Notes: generated from the sequence alone by a model not told the origin. A stretch of DNA of 64,000 bases from Mycolicibacterium mucogenicum DSM 44124 (GCF_005670685.2 NZ_CP062008.1:5704001-5768000), one strand, 5' to 3'; counted from the first letter of the stretch, positions 18,801 to 29,094 are shown. A program made the numbers and translations.

Positions 18801-19040
18801 TTCGGCGCCGAGGCCAACTCGCCCGTCATGGACTACCTCGGGGGCGGGCCGCTCGGCATCACCGAGCTGCTGTTCAAGGCCACCCCGGTGCCGACGTATC
18901 TGAAGGACGACTGGTTCCGGGACTGGGGCTCGCTGCAGCAGTTCACGCAGTACTACCCGGATGCGCAGCCGGCCCAGATCGACCTCGGGAAGGCCACGCG
19001 CAGCGGGCTGTGGGCCCCGGCGCCGTTACGGCACTCCTAG
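15843..19040 (+). CDS. embC: Arabinosyltransferase EmbC
   Basis: 1065 residues (1094 in M. tuberculosis). GT-C arabinosyltransferase of lipoarabinomannan synthesis and an ethambutol target. The N-terminal periplasmic domain follows the first helix; the catalytic loop has NTSDDGYILTM with the DDG acid pair; multiple membrane helices run to about residue 690; the C-terminal carbohydrate-binding domain carries the SGWYKLPPRDQ and DWFRDWGSL segments typical of Emb tails. GTG start. The stop lies 4 bases from the stop of a convergent ABC-transporter gene, whereas in M. tuberculosis embA follows directly. The identity as EmbC rests on position after aftA and on sequence. Confidence 0.93.
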   Translation: MAGEPEVERNHRTARWIAIVAGLLGAFLAMATPLLPVNQTTAQLNWPQAGVLKSVDAPLIGYVATDLNITIPCSAAAGLTGPATTLLSTVPKQAPKAVDRGLLIERVGGDLLVIVRNTPVVSAPLTQVLSPACKELKFTAHADKVTGEIVGLVQGPKDKNPGKPLRGELSGYDFRPQIVGVFTDLSGAAPPGLTFSATVDSRYSTSPTLLKMLAMIFGVVLTVVALSALHVLDRADGVPHKRFLPSRWWSVKPLDGVVITTLVWWHFVGANTSDDGYILTMARVSEHAGYMANYYRWFGTPEAPFGWYYDLLALWAHVSTSSIWMRLPTLLMALACWWVISREVLPRLGHAVKNSRAAAWTAAGMFLAFWLPLNNGIRPEPIIALGILLTWCSVERGVATSRLLPVAIAIIIGALTLFSGPTGIAAIGALLVAVGPLKTIVARHTSRFGYLALLAPILAAGTVTAILIFRDQTLAAELDASSFKTTVGPALSWFDEHIRYERLFTTSPDGSVARRFAVLTLLLALAVSLAMSLRKGRIPGTAAGPARRIVGITIISFLAMMFTPTKWTHHFGVFAGLAGSLGALAAIAVGTVAMRSRRNRAMFAATVLFVLALSFATVNGWWYVSNFGVPWSNQFPEWHFGFTTFLFGLSFLTLLWAAWLHFYDHDPERPVSRRIPQAPLAIASWIVVFFEVLSLTLGMTQQWPAWSVGRSNLQALTGKTCGLADDVMVEQDTNAGKLVPQSGTVGDALGAGSAEGFTPNGIPADVSADPVMEPPGGTNFADNDGGPVSGAEPGTEGGTTFAAGVNGSKARLPYNLDPATTPVLGSWRPGVQIPARMRSGWYKLPPRDQAGPLLVVAAAGRFNQGEVRVEYANDAQAAAGKIAGAVGFADVGAAPAWRNLRAPMAAIPPDATLIRIVATDDDLAPQHWIALTPPRIPKLRTLQDVVGSKDPVMLDWLVGLAFPCQRPFGHNNGVTEVPKWRILPDRFGAEANSPVMDYLGGGPLGITELLFKATPVPTYLKDDWFRDWGSLQQFTQYYPDAQPAQIDLGKATRSGLWAPAPLRHS

Positions 19041-19044
19041 AAAT

Positions 19045-19869
19045 TCAGCCGTGGGCTTCCAGGATGAGCCGGGCCAGTTCGGCTTTCAGCGCGGCGAATT
19101 CGGCCGTGCCCAGCACATCCACCGTCCGGGCGGCGCCGGGAACATCACCCGGTAGCCGCACCGGCCGGTCAGCGATCACCCGTCCGGGCCGCGCGCTCAT
19201 CACCACCACGCGCGTCGCCAGGAACACGGCCTCTTCCACCGAATGCGTAACGAACAGCACGGTCTTGCGGTCCCGCTCCCAGATCGACAGCAACTCCACC
19301 TGAAGCCGCTGCCGGGTGAACGGGTCCAACGCGCTGAACGGTTCATCCATCAGCACGATGCCGGGGTCGCCGACCAGTACTCGTGCGATCTGCGCCCGCT
19401 GCTGCATGCCGCCGGACAGTTCGTATGGCCGTTTGTCGGCGAAATCGGCCAGCCCGACCAGTTCCAGCACCGACGCGGACCGCTCCCGCCGCTCCGCGCT
19501 GGGTACCCCTCGCGCGCGCAGACCGAACTCGACGTTCCCGGCCACCGTCAGCCACGGATACAGCGTCGGCGACTGGAACACCACCCCGCGATCCGGGTTG
19601 GGGCCGTCGATGGGGTGTCCACCCACCCGGGCGGTTCCCGTCGTCGGTGTGACAAATCCGGCCAGCGTCTGCAACAGCGTGGACTTGCCGCAGCCCGACG
19701 GTCCGACCACCGCGACAAACTCCCCCGGTTCGATGCTCAGCGTTGTCTCCGACAGCGCGATCACCTCACCGTCGGAGGAGGGGTAGACCTTGGTGATGGC
19801 GTCAAGTTCGATGCCCTCGGCCTCGGGCGCTGCCGTCGCTTCCGGTGCCACCGTCGTTTCCGATGTCAT
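19045..19869 (-). CDS. ABC importer ATPase, taurine/sulfonate/nitrate (TauB/SsuB) type
   Basis: 274 residues. Walker A GPSGCGKST at about residue 60, Q-loop VFQSPTLYPWLTV, signature LSGGMQQRAQIAR, Walker B IVLMDEPFSALD and H-loop VTHSVEEA. These match the NitT/TauT importer ATPases. An Ala/Glu/Thr-rich N-terminal extension (~20 residues) precedes the domain. The ATG overlaps the upstream binding-protein stop (ATGA). It is the last gene of a three-gene operon and converges on embC with only 4 bases between stops. Confidence 0.9.
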   Translation of the reverse strand: MTSETTVAPEATAAPEAEGIELDAITKVYPSSDGEVIALSETTLSIEPGEFVAVVGPSGCGKSTLLQTLAGFVTPTTGTARVGGHPIDGPNPDRGVVFQSPTLYPWLTVAGNVEFGLRARGVPSAERRERSASVLELVGLADFADKRPYELSGGMQQRAQIARVLVGDPGIVLMDEPFSALDPFTRQRLQVELLSIWERDRKTVLFVTHSVEEAVFLATRVVVMSARPGRVIADRPVRLPGDVPGAARTVDVLGTAEFAALKAELARLILEAHG

Positions 19870-20918
19870 TGCGCCACTTCCTTTATCGCGTTGGGATACA
19901 GCGCTGCGCGATACCGCTCGGCCGGCGATACCCGCTCGACGTCGCCGTTGTTCCGGTTCAGGAATGTCGCGGTGCCGAGCAGTGCCGCCGACAGCCCGCC
20001 ACCGAAGTACTTCGCGTCGAGCTGCTGCCGCGCCGTCGGGTAGATGTAGCCGCCGAGTTGCGTCACCACCTGGTCGGGCGGCACCGCGAGCTGTGCAGCG
20101 ATATGCCTGGCGGCGCGCTGCGGGTCCGACGCGATGAGCTCGGTGGCCCAGTTCTGCGCCGCGGTCCAGTACTTCAGGAACGGGCCGTTCGCGTTGACGA
20201 ATTCACTACGCGCGCCTTCCAGGTCAAAGGTCGGCGAGCCGTCAGCCGCGGTTTGCGCCGAGTCGGCGATCACATGCCCCTTGGCGGCCAGTTTGGACAG
20301 CACCGGATCCCACACCCATGCCGCATCGATGCCGTTCCCCCATGCCGCCAGCATGGCGTCGGGCTGGGTGTTGATCAGCCGCACGTCGCCGGTGATCTTG
20401 GCACGGTCCAGCGCGGTCAGCAGGGACAGGTGCGACGTCGATGCGAATGGCACCGCGATCGACTTCCCCTTCAGGCCCTGGATATCGGTGATTGCCGGGT
20501 CATGCACCACCAGCGATTCAGCTTTACCGATGACATCGTGGATCCACACCACCCGCATATCGATGTCGAGCGGCTGCGACAGCGCGCGTGCCGCCGGCGC
20601 CGAGCCGAGCAGCGCGATGTCCAGCGAGCGGGCCCGGAACGCCTGCAGCACGTCGCCTCCGGAGGCGAACTTGCTCCAGGTGATATTCGCCTTCGGCAGG
20701 CACGTGGCAAGCAGCGAGGTGTCCTTGACGATGAGGTCCCCGTTCGGGATCTCTTGATAGCCGATCCGCACCGTGCTGGTGATGTCCGGGTTGGGCGGCA
20801 GCGGGCACTCCACCTTCTCTGCCAGCGACCGGACCTGTTCGCCGCGGCCGGATTCCACGCAACCCGCGGTTGCCAGGACGACCAGCGCGGTAACCGCTAG
20901 TGCTGCAACGCTTTTCAT
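19866..20918 (-). CDS. ABC importer substrate-binding lipoprotein, TauA type
   Basis: 350 residues. The N-terminus is a lipoprotein signal (MKSVAALAVTALVVLATAGC) with the acylated Cys at about residue 20. The mature part has the TauA/SsuA pattern: RIGYQEIPNGDLIVKD, FASGGDVLQAFRARSLDIALLGSAPA, GKSIAVPFASTSH and DAMLAAWGNGIDAAWVWDP. Taurine or another sulfonate is the best guess; nitrate-type ligands cannot be excluded. It overlaps both operon neighbours by four bases. Confidence 0.9.
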   Translation of the reverse strand: MKSVAALAVTALVVLATAGCVESGRGEQVRSLAEKVECPLPPNPDITSTVRIGYQEIPNGDLIVKDTSLLATCLPKANITWSKFASGGDVLQAFRARSLDIALLGSAPAARALSQPLDIDMRVVWIHDVIGKAESLVVHDPAITDIQGLKGKSIAVPFASTSHLSLLTALDRAKITGDVRLINTQPDAMLAAWGNGIDAAWVWDPVLSKLAAKGHVIADSAQTAADGSPTFDLEGARSEFVNANGPFLKYWTAAQNWATELIASDPQRAARHIAAQLAVPPDQVVTQLGGYIYPTARQQLDAKYFGGGLSAALLGTATFLNRNNGDVERVSPAERYRAALYPNAIKEVAQ

Positions 20919-21802
20919 GCCTTCCCCTGCCAGGGTGTCGCAAGCTCGCCGAGATACTTGATGGCCGCGTCGAGCGCCAGGGCGGTGATGCCGATGACGA
21001 TGATGCAGGCGATGGTCAACGGTGTGTTGGTCTGTTGGCCCGCGTAGAACGCGAGGCCGCCGATACCCGGGATGCCGTTGTTCAGCTCCGCCGCGACCAC
21101 TGTGGTCCAGGCGAAGCCCACCGCCAGCCGGATGCCATTGACCACCGACGGCAACGATGCCGGGAAGATCACGTGCCACACCGTGTGCCAGCGAGTCGCC
21201 CCGAGCGAACTGGCGGCATTGACCCACCCCGACGGAACCGACTGCACACCACCCAGCGTCGAAACCGTGATCGCGGGAAATGCGGCCAGGAACAGCAGCC
21301 AGATCTTGGACGTGTCGCCGATGCCGAACCACACGATCAGCAGACCGATGTAACCCAGCGGTGGCAGCGCCCGCAGAAAGTTCAGGTACGGCTCCAGCGC
21401 GATCGCTATCGGCCGCACCGTGCCCATCAGAAAGCCCAGCGGCGGACCGACCAGAATCGCAACACCCACCCCGGCCAGGATCCGTTGCAAGCTGGCGATC
21501 AGGTGCTCCCACAGGAAGTAGTTCTGTTCGCCCAGCACCTCACGCGGCACGCCCGGCGCAATCTGGTGCCAGGAATTCGCCCGGACGAAGGCATCCCACA
21601 CCGCACCCGGGCTGGGCAGGAACAGCGGGTCGATCAGCTTGGCGGCGGTGACGGCCCACCACGCCAGCACGAAGGCGCCGAGCGCGACGGCCCGGATCAG
21701 CAGCGCTCGCACCAGCGGCGGGTAACTCTGCGGCAATCGCGGCAGCGGCAACGAGCCGGAGACGGGCTTGTCGGTTTCGGGTGGATCAACGGTGGTTGTC
21801 AT
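20915..21802 (-). CDS. ABC importer permease, TauC/SsuC type
   Basis: 295 residues from the ATG at 21802. Six membrane helices and the BPD-permease coupling loop (VNAASSLGATRWHTVWHVIFPASLP, consensus EAA-x3-G-x9-I-x-LP) are seen. It is the first gene of the permease, binding protein, ATPase operon, all joined by ATGA overlaps. Its 5' region faces embA, so the two promoters share 210 bases. There are no desulfonation genes (such as ssuD or tauD) beside it. Confidence 0.9.
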   Translation of the reverse strand: MTTTVDPPETDKPVSGSLPLPRLPQSYPPLVRALLIRAVALGAFVLAWWAVTAAKLIDPLFLPSPGAVWDAFVRANSWHQIAPGVPREVLGEQNYFLWEHLIASLQRILAGVGVAILVGPPLGFLMGTVRPIAIALEPYLNFLRALPPLGYIGLLIVWFGIGDTSKIWLLFLAAFPAITVSTLGGVQSVPSGWVNAASSLGATRWHTVWHVIFPASLPSVVNGIRLAVGFAWTTVVAAELNNGIPGIGGLAFYAGQQTNTPLTIACIIVIGITALALDAAIKYLGELATPWQGKA

Positions 21803-21970
21803 GAACTGGCCTGGGTCGGAGGGGCAGGAAGGCGCCGCCAGTGAAACGACACACCGCTCGCACGCATGGCGTCCATCCGACAGACGGCGCGTCCAGACCA
21901 CAAGGATTAAACGCAGCGTAAGTAAGAGTCAGGGTCACATTCCGGCCAACTACCTCGACATTCCCTGTCA

Positions 21971-21991
21971 GTGGCCCAGGCCACATATAAC
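21971..21991 (+). promoter_or_regulatory. Candidate embA promoter: palindrome GTGGCC-CA-GGCCAC plus -10 TATAAC
   Basis: The perfect 6+6 palindrome at 21971-21984 directly precedes TATAAC (21986-21991), a good mycobacterial -10. Transcription would start near 21998, giving a ~15-base leader before the embA GTG. No good -35 is visible, which would fit an activator-dependent promoter. Whether EmbR binds is unknown. Confidence 0.45.
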
Positions 21992-22012
21992 TGTCGCCTA
22001 GTCTTGAGCCTC

Positions 22013-25000
22013 GTGCCTGCCAGGACTGCCCGTCTCGTCGCGATCATCGCGGGCCTTGCCGGTCTGCTGCTCTGCGCGCTGACCCCACTGCTGCCCGTCA
22101 AGCAGACGACCGCGACCATCTTGTGGCCCCAGGCCCCCGGTGCCAGCGGAAACGTCTCTGACCTCACCGCCCCGCTCGTGTCGGGCGCGCCGCTGGCGCT
22201 GGATGTCTCCATCCCGTGCTCGGCCATCGCCACCCTGCCGGCGGCCGGTGGTCTGGTGTTCTCGACGATCCCGCCCGACGGCATCGACGCCAGCCGCAAC
22301 GGCCTGTTCGTGCGGGCCAACGCCACCGATGTCGTCGTCGCTTTCCGCGACACCGTCGCCGCGGTCGCCAAGCGCGCCGACATCGGCAAGTGCAGCAATC
22401 TGCACCTCTGGGCGACCAACGGCGGCGTCGGCGCCGACTTCGTCGGCCTGCCCGGAGCCGCCGGCACCGGCAGCGTGGAGAAGAAGCCTCAGGTGGCCGG
22501 CATCTTCACCGGCCTCAAGGTGCCCGCACAGCCCGGCTTGTCCGCGCGCGTCGACGTCGACACCCGGTTCATCGTGGTCCCGACGTTCGTGAAGTCGGCC
22601 GCCATGGCGCTCGGCGTGCTGCTGACGCTGGTCTCGATCGCCGCGCTGGCACTGCTGGACCGCCTGGACGGCCGCCGCGTGCACGACGGCTGGCAGCGCT
22701 TCTGGAAGGTCAGCCGCTGGCACTGGCTCGCGGACATCGCGGTGTTCGCCGGCCTCGCCGGCTGGCACCTGATCGGCGCCATCTCCTCCGACGACGGCTA
22801 CAACCTGACCATCGCGCGGGTCTCCAGCCAGGCCGGTTACGTCGCCAACTACTACAGGTACTTCGGCACCTCCGAGGCGCCGTTCGACTGGTACCAGTCG
22901 GTGCTCGCGCATATGGCCGGCATCAGCACCGCCGGCGTGTGGATGCGGCTGCCCGCGCTGCTGGCCGGCATCGCGACCTGGACGCTGCTGTCCCGCTGGG
23001 TGCTGCCGCGGCTCGGCCCCGGCGCCCGCGGGGTGTCGTCCAACGCCATCGCGGTATGGACGTCTGCTGCAACATTCCTCGCGGCCTGGTACCCGTTCAA
23101 CAACGGCCTGCGCCCCGAGCCGCTGATCGCCTTCGGCGTGATCGCGACCTGGGTGCTCATCGAATACGCCATCGCCACCCGACGTCTGGCGCCCGCGGCC
23201 GTCGCGATCATCGTGGCGGCGTTCACCGCGACGACGGCGCCGCAGGGCCTGATCGCGCTGGCCCCGCTGCTCGTCGGCGCCCGCGCGCTGGTCCGCACGG
23301 TCCGCAGCCGCCGGGCCGGGACGGGCCTGTTGGCCCCGATCGCGACGCTGGGCGCGTCGGCGTCGCTGATCCTGACGGTGATCTTCCGGAACCAGACGCT
23401 GGCGACCGTGGCCGAATCGGCGCGCATCAAGTACACCGTCGGCCCGACTATCTCCTGGTACCAGGAATTCCTGCGCTACTACTTCCTCACCGTCGAGGAC
23501 AGCGTCGACAGCTCCATGACCCGCCGGTTCTCGGTGCTGATCCTGCTGCTGTGCCTGTTCGCCACGCTGGCCCTGCTGCTGCGCAAGGGTCGCGTCCCCG
23601 GCCTGGCCAGCGGGCCGGTGTGGCGCCTGCTCGGCAGCACCATGCTCGGTCTGCTGCTCCTGCACTTCACCCCGACCAAGTGGGCAGTCCAGTTCGGTGC
23701 ATTCGCGGGCCTCTCGGGCGCGTTCGGCGCGATCATCGCCTTCGCGTTCGCGACCGTCGGGCTGCACAGCCGACGGAACCTCGCGCTGTACGTGACGGCG
23801 CTGCTGTTCGTGCTCGCCTGGGCGACGTCCGGCATCAACGGCTGGTTCTACACCGGGAACTACGGCGTCCCGTGGTTCGACCGGCAACCCGTCCTGGCCG
23901 GCCACCCCGTCACCTCGATGTTCCTGGTCCTGGCGATCATCTCCGCGCTGCTCGCCGGCTGGCTGCACTTCCGCATCGACTACGCCGGGCACACCGAGGT
24001 CGCCGAGACCCGCCGCAACCGGGCGCTGGCGTCGACGCCGCTGCTGATCGTCGCGGTGATCATGGTCGTGCTCGAGGTCGGCTCGATGGCCAAGGGCTTC
24101 GTGCAGCGCTACCCGCAGTACACGACCGCACGGGCCAACCTCGACGCGCTCGGGTTGTCCGACAAGAGCTGCGCCATGGCCAACAACGTGCTGGTCGAAG
24201 CCGACACCAATGCCGGCACGCTGCAACCCGTCCCCGGCCAGACCTGGGGCAAGTACGGACCGCTGGGCGGCGAGAACCCGGTCGGCTTCACGCCGAACGG
24301 GATCAGTGACTCGCTCGCGCCGCCGCACCCGGTCGTCGCGAACCCCGGCACCGTCAACTCCGACGGGTCGCCCAACAAGCCCAACGTCGGCGTCGCCTTC
24401 GCGGCCGGCACCGGCGGCGGCTACGGCCCGACGGGCGTCAACGGCTCCAACGTGTTCCTGCCGTTCGGCCTGGACCCGGCCCGCACCCCGGTGATGGGCA
24501 GCTTCAAAGAGAACGGCGTCGCCGCCAAGGCCACCTCCGCCTGGTACCAGCTGCCGCCGCGCAGCGCGGACCGGCCGCTCGTCACCGTCGCCGCTGCCGG
24601 CGCCATCTGGTACTACGACGAAGAGCACGAGTTCCACTACGGCCAGTCGCTCAAGCTGCAGTGGGGCGTGCACCGGCCGGACGGCAGCTACCAGGCCCTC
24701 GCCGAGGTGCAGCCGATCGACACCTTCGCCCAATATGCCTGGCGCAACCTGCGATTCCCGCTCGCGTGGGCACCGCCGGAGGCCAACGTCGCCCGCATCG
24801 TCGCCGATGATCCGAACCTTTCGGAAGACCAGTGGTTCGGGTTCACGCCGCCGCGGGTGCCGACGCTGCAGACCGCGCAGCAGTTCCTGGGGTCGCAGAC
24901 GCCGATCCTGATGGACATCGCCACCGCCGCGAACTTCCCCTGCCAGCGCCCGTTCTCCGAGCATCTCGGTGTGGCGGAGCTGCCGCAGTACCGCATCCTG

Positions 25001-25261
25001 CCCAACACCAAGCAGGTCGTGGTGTCGTCCAACATGTGGCAGTCCGCGCAGAAGGGTGGACCGTTCCTGTTCATCCAGGCGCTGCTGCGGACGTCGACCA
25101 TCCCGACGTACCTGCGCAACGACTGGTACCGAGATTGGGGCTCGATCGAACGGTACGACCCGGTGGTGCCGCCGTCAGTGGCGCCGCCCGCAGCGATTGA
25201 CCAAGGCACCATGACCGTCAACGGCTGGAGCCGCCGCGGCCCGATCAGGGCCCTGCCATGA
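22013..25261 (+). CDS. embA: Arabinosyltransferase EmbA
   Basis: 1082 residues from the GTG at 22013 (1094 in M. tuberculosis). It forms a heterodimer with EmbB to build the terminal hexa-arabinan of arabinogalactan. It starts with the first helix ([20 protein letters not shown]), then a jellyroll-like periplasmic domain, a catalytic loop [14 protein letters not shown], about 15 membrane helices and a C-terminal CBM region ([19 protein letters not shown]). An earlier in-frame GTG at 21971 lies within the promoter palindrome and is rejected. The stop overlaps the embB ATG (ATGA). It is separated from embC by the reversed ABC operon. Confidence 0.93.
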   Translation: MPARTARLVAIIAGLAGLLLCALTPLLPVKQTTATILWPQAPGASGNVSDLTAPLVSGAPLALDVSIPCSAIATLPAAGGLVFSTIPPDGIDASRNGLFVRANATDVVVAFRDTVAAVAKRADIGKCSNLHLWATNGGVGADFVGLPGAAGTGSVEKKPQVAGIFTGLKVPAQPGLSARVDVDTRFIVVPTFVKSAAMALGVLLTLVSIAALALLDRLDGRRVHDGWQRFWKVSRWHWLADIAVFAGLAGWHLIGAISSDDGYNLTIARVSSQAGYVANYYRYFGTSEAPFDWYQSVLAHMAGISTAGVWMRLPALLAGIATWTLLSRWVLPRLGPGARGVSSNAIAVWTSAATFLAAWYPFNNGLRPEPLIAFGVIATWVLIEYAIATRRLAPAAVAIIVAAFTATTAPQGLIALAPLLVGARALVRTVRSRRAGTGLLAPIATLGASASLILTVIFRNQTLATVAESARIKYTVGPTISWYQEFLRYYFLTVEDSVDSSMTRRFSVLILLLCLFATLALLLRKGRVPGLASGPVWRLLGSTMLGLLLLHFTPTKWAVQFGAFAGLSGAFGAIIAFAFATVGLHSRRNLALYVTALLFVLAWATSGINGWFYTGNYGVPWFDRQPVLAGHPVTSMFLVLAIISALLAGWLHFRIDYAGHTEVAETRRNRALASTPLLIVAVIMVVLEVGSMAKGFVQRYPQYTTARANLDALGLSDKSCAMANNVLVEADTNAGTLQPVPGQTWGKYGPLGGENPVGFTPNGISDSLAPPHPVVANPGTVNSDGSPNKPNVGVAFAAGTGGGYGPTGVNGSNVFLPFGLDPARTPVMGSFKENGVAAKATSAWYQLPPRSADRPLVTVAAAGAIWYYDEEHEFHYGQSLKLQWGVHRPDGSYQALAEVQPIDTFAQYAWRNLRFPLAWAPPEANVARIVADDPNLSEDQWFGFTPPRVPTLQTAQQFLGSQTPILMDIATAANFPCQRPFSEHLGVAELPQYRILPNTKQVVVSSNMWQSAQKGGPFLFIQALLRTSTIPTYLRNDWYRDWGSIERYDPVVPPSVAPPAAIDQGTMTVNGWSRRGPIRALP

Positions 25262-28200
25262 AGCCCGATCAGGGTCTTCCTATGACCGGGACGGGAATGA
25301 ACGCACAGCAAGTCAAGGTCACCCGGTGGGTGGCCATCGTCGCGGGCCTGGTCGGCTTCGTGCTGTCGGCACTGACGCCGCTGCTGCCGGTGGTGCAGAC
25401 GACCGCGCAGCTGAACTGGCCGCAGCAGGGCCAGTTCGGCAACGTGACGGCGCCGCTGATCTCGCAGACGCCGGTCACGATGAAGGCGACGATCCCGTGC
25501 GACGTACTCCGGACGCTGCCACCCTCGGGCGGGCTGGTGTTCGGCACCGTGCCCAAGGACGGCAAGCAGGCCGCGCTGAACGGCCTGCTGGTCAACGTGT
25601 CCAGCAGCCGCGTCGACATCACCGACCGCAACGTGGTGATCGCCAGCGTCCCACGGCTGAAAGCCATTGGTAATCCCGGTTGTTCGCGTATCGAGATCAT
25701 CTCCGACAAGAACGGGACGTTCGCGACGTTCGTCGGGCTGACCGGTACCGACGGCAAGGAACTGCGCACCGGATTCGCCGACCCGAACCTGCGGCCCACC
25801 GTCGTCGGTATCTTCACCGATCTGAAGGGCGCGGCTCCGCAGGGACTTTCGGTGTCGGCGACCATCGACACCCGGTTCATCAACCGGCCAACCGTCATCA
25901 AGTACACCGCCATGTTCGGCGGCATCGCGGCGACCATCGTTGCGCTGCTGGCCCTTTGGCGGCTGGACCGGATGGACGGGCGCCGCATGCAGCGGCTCAT
26001 CCCCAGCCGCTGGCGGACCTTCAACGTCGTCGACGGCGTCGTGGTCGGCGGGTTCCTGCTCTGGCATGTGTTGGGCGCCGGTTCATCTGACGACGGCTAC
26101 ATCCTGGGCATGGCGCGCGTCGCGCCGCACGCCCAGTACATGATCAACTACTTCCGTTGGTTCGGCAGCCCCGAGGATCCGTTCGGCTGGTACTACAACG
26201 TGCTGGCCCTGATGACGCACGTCAGCGACGCCAGCATCTGGATCCGCTTGCCGGACTTGATCTGTGCGCTGATCTGCTGGCTGCTGCTGTCGCGCGAGGT
26301 GCTGCCCCGTCTCGGACCCGCAGTGGCCGGCAGCAAGTCCGCCATGTGGGCCGCGGGCCTGGTCCTGATGGCCGCCTGGATGCCGTTCGACAACGGCCTG
26401 CGCCCCGAAGGCCAGATCGCCACCGGCGCCCTGATCACCTACGTCCTGATCGAACGCGCCATCGGCACCAGCCGGCTGACCCCGGCGGCGCTCGCCATCA
26501 TCAGTGCGGCGTTCACCCTGGGGATCCAGCCGACCGGCCTGATCGCCGTGGCAGCGCTGCTCGCCGGTGGTCGCCCGATCCTGCGCATCCTGGTGAAGCG
26601 GCGCCGCGAGGTGGGCACCTGGCCGTTGGTGCTCCCGCTGCTGGCCGCCGGTTTCGTCGTCCTCACCGTGGTGTTCGTCAACCAGACCGCAGCAGGTGTG
26701 TTGGAGGCCACCAGGATTCGCACCGCGATCGGCCCGAGCCAGGCCTGGTACACCGAGAACCTCCGGTACTACTACCTGTTCCTGCCGACGGTCGACGGCT
26801 CGATGACCCGGCGCTTCGGCTTCCTGCTGACGGCGCTGAGCCTGTTCACGTCGATGTTCATGATCCTGCGGCGCAAGCGGGTTCCGGGCATCGCCCGCGG
26901 GCCGGTGTGGCGCCTGATGGGCATCATCTTCGCCACCATGTTCTGCCTCATGTTCACCCCGACCAAGTGGGTGCACCACTTCGGTCTGTTCGCCGCCGTG
27001 GGCGCCGCGATGGCAGCGGTGGCCACCGTGCTCGTGTCGCGGTCGGTACTGAAGTCGGCGCGCAACCGCATGGCCGTCACCTCGGCGGTGCTGTTCCTGC
27101 TGGCACTGGTTTCGGCCACCACCAACGGCTGGTGGTACGTGTCCAGTTACGGCGTGCCGTTCAACAACGACATGGTCGCCGTCGGCGGAATCAAGCTCAG
27201 CACGATCTTTTTGACGCTGTTCTTCATCACCGCGGTGTGGGCGTTCTGGCTGCACTTCAACAGCGACCGACCCGAAGGCCGCCTCACCCGGCTGGTCACA
27301 GCGGCCCCGATTCCCCTGGCCGCCGCGTTCATGGTCGTGGTGTGCGTGGCATCCATGGCGATCGGTGCGGTGCGCGAATACCCGACGTACTCGAACCTGG
27401 CGAGCAACCTGCGGGCGCTCAAGGGCGGCTGCGGACTGGCCGACAACGTGCTCGTCGAGCCCGATTCGAACGCCGGCTTCCTGGTGCCGCAGGCCGGCGA
27501 CTACGGCCCGCTGGGCGCGCTGGGCGGCGTCGAGCCGGTCGGCTTCACGCCCAACGGAGTCCCGGATCGCATTGTCGCCGAGGCGATTCGGCTCGACTTC
27601 CCGGTGTCGGGCACCGACGCGGACTGGGACGCCGCGGCGAAGCTCAAGACGCCGGGAATCAACGGGTCGACGGTGCCGTTGCCCTACGGCCTCGACCCCG
27701 CGCGGGTGCCGGTCGCCGGGACGTACACCACCGGCCCGCACTCGCAGGCCAAGCTGACGTCGGCCTGGTACGGGCTGCCCGCCGCTGATGCCGCGCATCC
27801 GCTGGTCGTCGTCACGGCCGCCGGGACCATCACCGGCTACAGCTCGCTCAAGGGCCGCACCGAGGGCCAGACCGTCGAGCTGGAATACGGCCGCACCGGC
27901 CCGGACGGTCGCCCCGTCGCGGGCGGACGCGTCGTGCCCTACGACATCGGCCCCACGCCGTCGTGGCGCAACCTGCGCTTCGACCGTCGCGAGATTCCGG
28001 CCGACGCCACCTACGTTCGCGTTGTGGCGGTGAACCTTTCGCTCAACGAGGGTGACTGGATCGCCGTCACCCCGCCGCGCGTGCCGGAGGTCAAGACCAT
28101 CCAGGAATTCGTCGGCAAGACGCAGCCGGTGCTGATGGACTGGGCCGTCGGCCTGGCGTTCCCGTGCCAGCAGCCGATGCTGGTGCGCAACGGTGTGACC

Positions 28201-28476
28201 GAGGTGCCGAAGTTCCGCATCACGCCGGACTACACCGCCAAGAAGCAGGACACCGACACCTGGCAGGACGGCATCAACGGCGGCCTGCTGGGCATCACCG
28301 ACGTACTGCTGAAGGCCCACGTGATGTCGACATACCTGTCCGACGACTGGGGCCGGGACTGGGGCTCGCTGCGCCAGTTCACGACCGTCGTGGATGCGAC
28401 GACGGCCGAGCTGGACCTGGGCACCGCTGTCCACAGCGGGCTGTGGTCGCCGGGGAAGATGCGGATCAAGCCCTAG
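25258..28476 (+). CDS. embB: Arabinosyltransferase EmbB
   Basis: 1072 residues (1098 in M. tuberculosis). Partner of EmbA and main ethambutol target. The catalytic/drug loop reads [13 protein letters not shown]; the Met at residue 285 corresponds to M. tuberculosis Met306, so the common resistance substitution is absent. It is followed by [16 protein letters not shown], membrane helices and the C-terminal carbohydrate-binding domain ([20 protein letters not shown]). The ATG overlaps the embA stop; an alternative ATG at 25282 (MTGTGMNAQ) is possible. A perfect hairpin follows the stop. Confidence 0.94.
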   Translation: MKPDQGLPMTGTGMNAQQVKVTRWVAIVAGLVGFVLSALTPLLPVVQTTAQLNWPQQGQFGNVTAPLISQTPVTMKATIPCDVLRTLPPSGGLVFGTVPKDGKQAALNGLLVNVSSSRVDITDRNVVIASVPRLKAIGNPGCSRIEIISDKNGTFATFVGLTGTDGKELRTGFADPNLRPTVVGIFTDLKGAAPQGLSVSATIDTRFINRPTVIKYTAMFGGIAATIVALLALWRLDRMDGRRMQRLIPSRWRTFNVVDGVVVGGFLLWHVLGAGSSDDGYILGMARVAPHAQYMINYFRWFGSPEDPFGWYYNVLALMTHVSDASIWIRLPDLICALICWLLLSREVLPRLGPAVAGSKSAMWAAGLVLMAAWMPFDNGLRPEGQIATGALITYVLIERAIGTSRLTPAALAIISAAFTLGIQPTGLIAVAALLAGGRPILRILVKRRREVGTWPLVLPLLAAGFVVLTVVFVNQTAAGVLEATRIRTAIGPSQAWYTENLRYYYLFLPTVDGSMTRRFGFLLTALSLFTSMFMILRRKRVPGIARGPVWRLMGIIFATMFCLMFTPTKWVHHFGLFAAVGAAMAAVATVLVSRSVLKSARNRMAVTSAVLFLLALVSATTNGWWYVSSYGVPFNNDMVAVGGIKLSTIFLTLFFITAVWAFWLHFNSDRPEGRLTRLVTAAPIPLAAAFMVVVCVASMAIGAVREYPTYSNLASNLRALKGGCGLADNVLVEPDSNAGFLVPQAGDYGPLGALGGVEPVGFTPNGVPDRIVAEAIRLDFPVSGTDADWDAAAKLKTPGINGSTVPLPYGLDPARVPVAGTYTTGPHSQAKLTSAWYGLPAADAAHPLVVVTAAGTITGYSSLKGRTEGQTVELEYGRTGPDGRPVAGGRVVPYDIGPTPSWRNLRFDRREIPADATYVRVVAVNLSLNEGDWIAVTPPRVPEVKTIQEFVGKTQPVLMDWAVGLAFPCQQPMLVRNGVTEVPKFRITPDYTAKKQDTDTWQDGINGGLLGITDVLLKAHVMSTYLSDDWGRDWGSLRQFTTVVDATTAELDLGTAVHSGLWSPGKMRIKP

Positions 28477-28485
28477 CTCACCGCA

Positions 28486-28515
28486 CCGAATGGCCTGGGA
28501 CACCAGGCCATTCGG
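28486..28515. terminator. Bidirectional terminator after embB
   Basis: Perfect 13-base stem (CCGAATGGCCTGG, complement at 28503-28515) with a 4-base loop GACA. It starts 10 bases after the embB stop and 10 bases from the stop of the convergent lipoprotein gene, so it can serve both strands. Confidence 0.75.
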
Positions 28516-28524
28516 CGTTCCGGG

Positions 28525-29010
28525 TCATTTCCCGCGCCACCAGTGGGTGTCAGGCTCACCGGCCTTGTCGACCGACTTGAGCGTGAACGCCGTCGGCGTC
28601 ACCGACACTGGTTGCAGCACCCACTCCGACGGCGGCTCGATGGGTTTGTCCGACCTGCCCGCCACGAAGCCCACCGTCCACCGCATCCGCAACAAGCACG
28701 GACCACCGGGCACGCGCGGCTGGTAGCTCCAGGTTCCCCGCCGGCCCACCGCCCGTTCCTGTACGACGGCCGAGCCGTCCCTACCGAAGCCGACGACGCC
28801 GCTGCTGCCCGTCATCCAGCTGCCGATGAACTGCTCCACTGTCACCGGCGCATTGGCGCACGCTGGGCTGACATCGAGCTGTGCGGGCGGTTGCACGAAC
28901 TCAGCGGTGACCGGGGTTCCGTCGATGGACCCGATGCCGCAGCCGACCAGGCCGACCGTCACGGCCGCGCAGATCACTGCGGGGCCTGCGCGTCTGTTCA
29001 CCGTCTCCAC
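28525..29010 (-). CDS. Putative lipoprotein, function unknown
   Basis: 161 residues from the GTG at 29010. The N-terminus has basic residues (NRRAG), a hydrophobic stretch and the lipobox LVGC, so the mature protein would be membrane-anchored outside the cell. The mature part has two further Cys, a possible disulphide, and several Trp near segments such as GTWSYQPR and DTHWWRGK. I do not recognise the family. It is divergent from the DeoR regulator and convergent with embB. Confidence 0.75.
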   Translation of the reverse strand: METVNRRAGPAVICAAVTVGLVGCGIGSIDGTPVTAEFVQPPAQLDVSPACANAPVTVEQFIGSWMTGSSGVVGFGRDGSAVVQERAVGRRGTWSYQPRVPGGPCLLRMRWTVGFVAGRSDKPIEPPSEWVLQPVSVTPTAFTLKSVDKAGEPDTHWWRGK

Positions 29011-29050
29011 GCTAGGGCAGGCGCCATGACGAAGGCGACAGCAAGTGCCC

Positions 29051-29079
29051 TTGACAGATTCCCAATAAAACACAATCAT
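29051..29079 (+). promoter_or_regulatory. Candidate sigma-70-type promoter of the DeoR gene
   Basis: Consensus -35 TTGACA (29051-29056), 17-base spacer, -10 AATCAT (29074-29079, four of six consensus). Transcription would start near 29086, about 41 bases before the GTG. Confidence 0.5.
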
Positions 29080-29094
29080 TAGCAATCAAATCCA

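Noticed and set aside
21998..24964. Open frame of 988 codons opposite embA
   Set aside because: Antisense to embA; composition is Arg/Gln/Asp/His/Val-rich without motifs.
26101..26136. Possible natural ethambutol resistance in EmbB
   Set aside because: The residue equivalent to M. tuberculosis Met306 is Met (residue 285) in GYILGMARV, the susceptible form.
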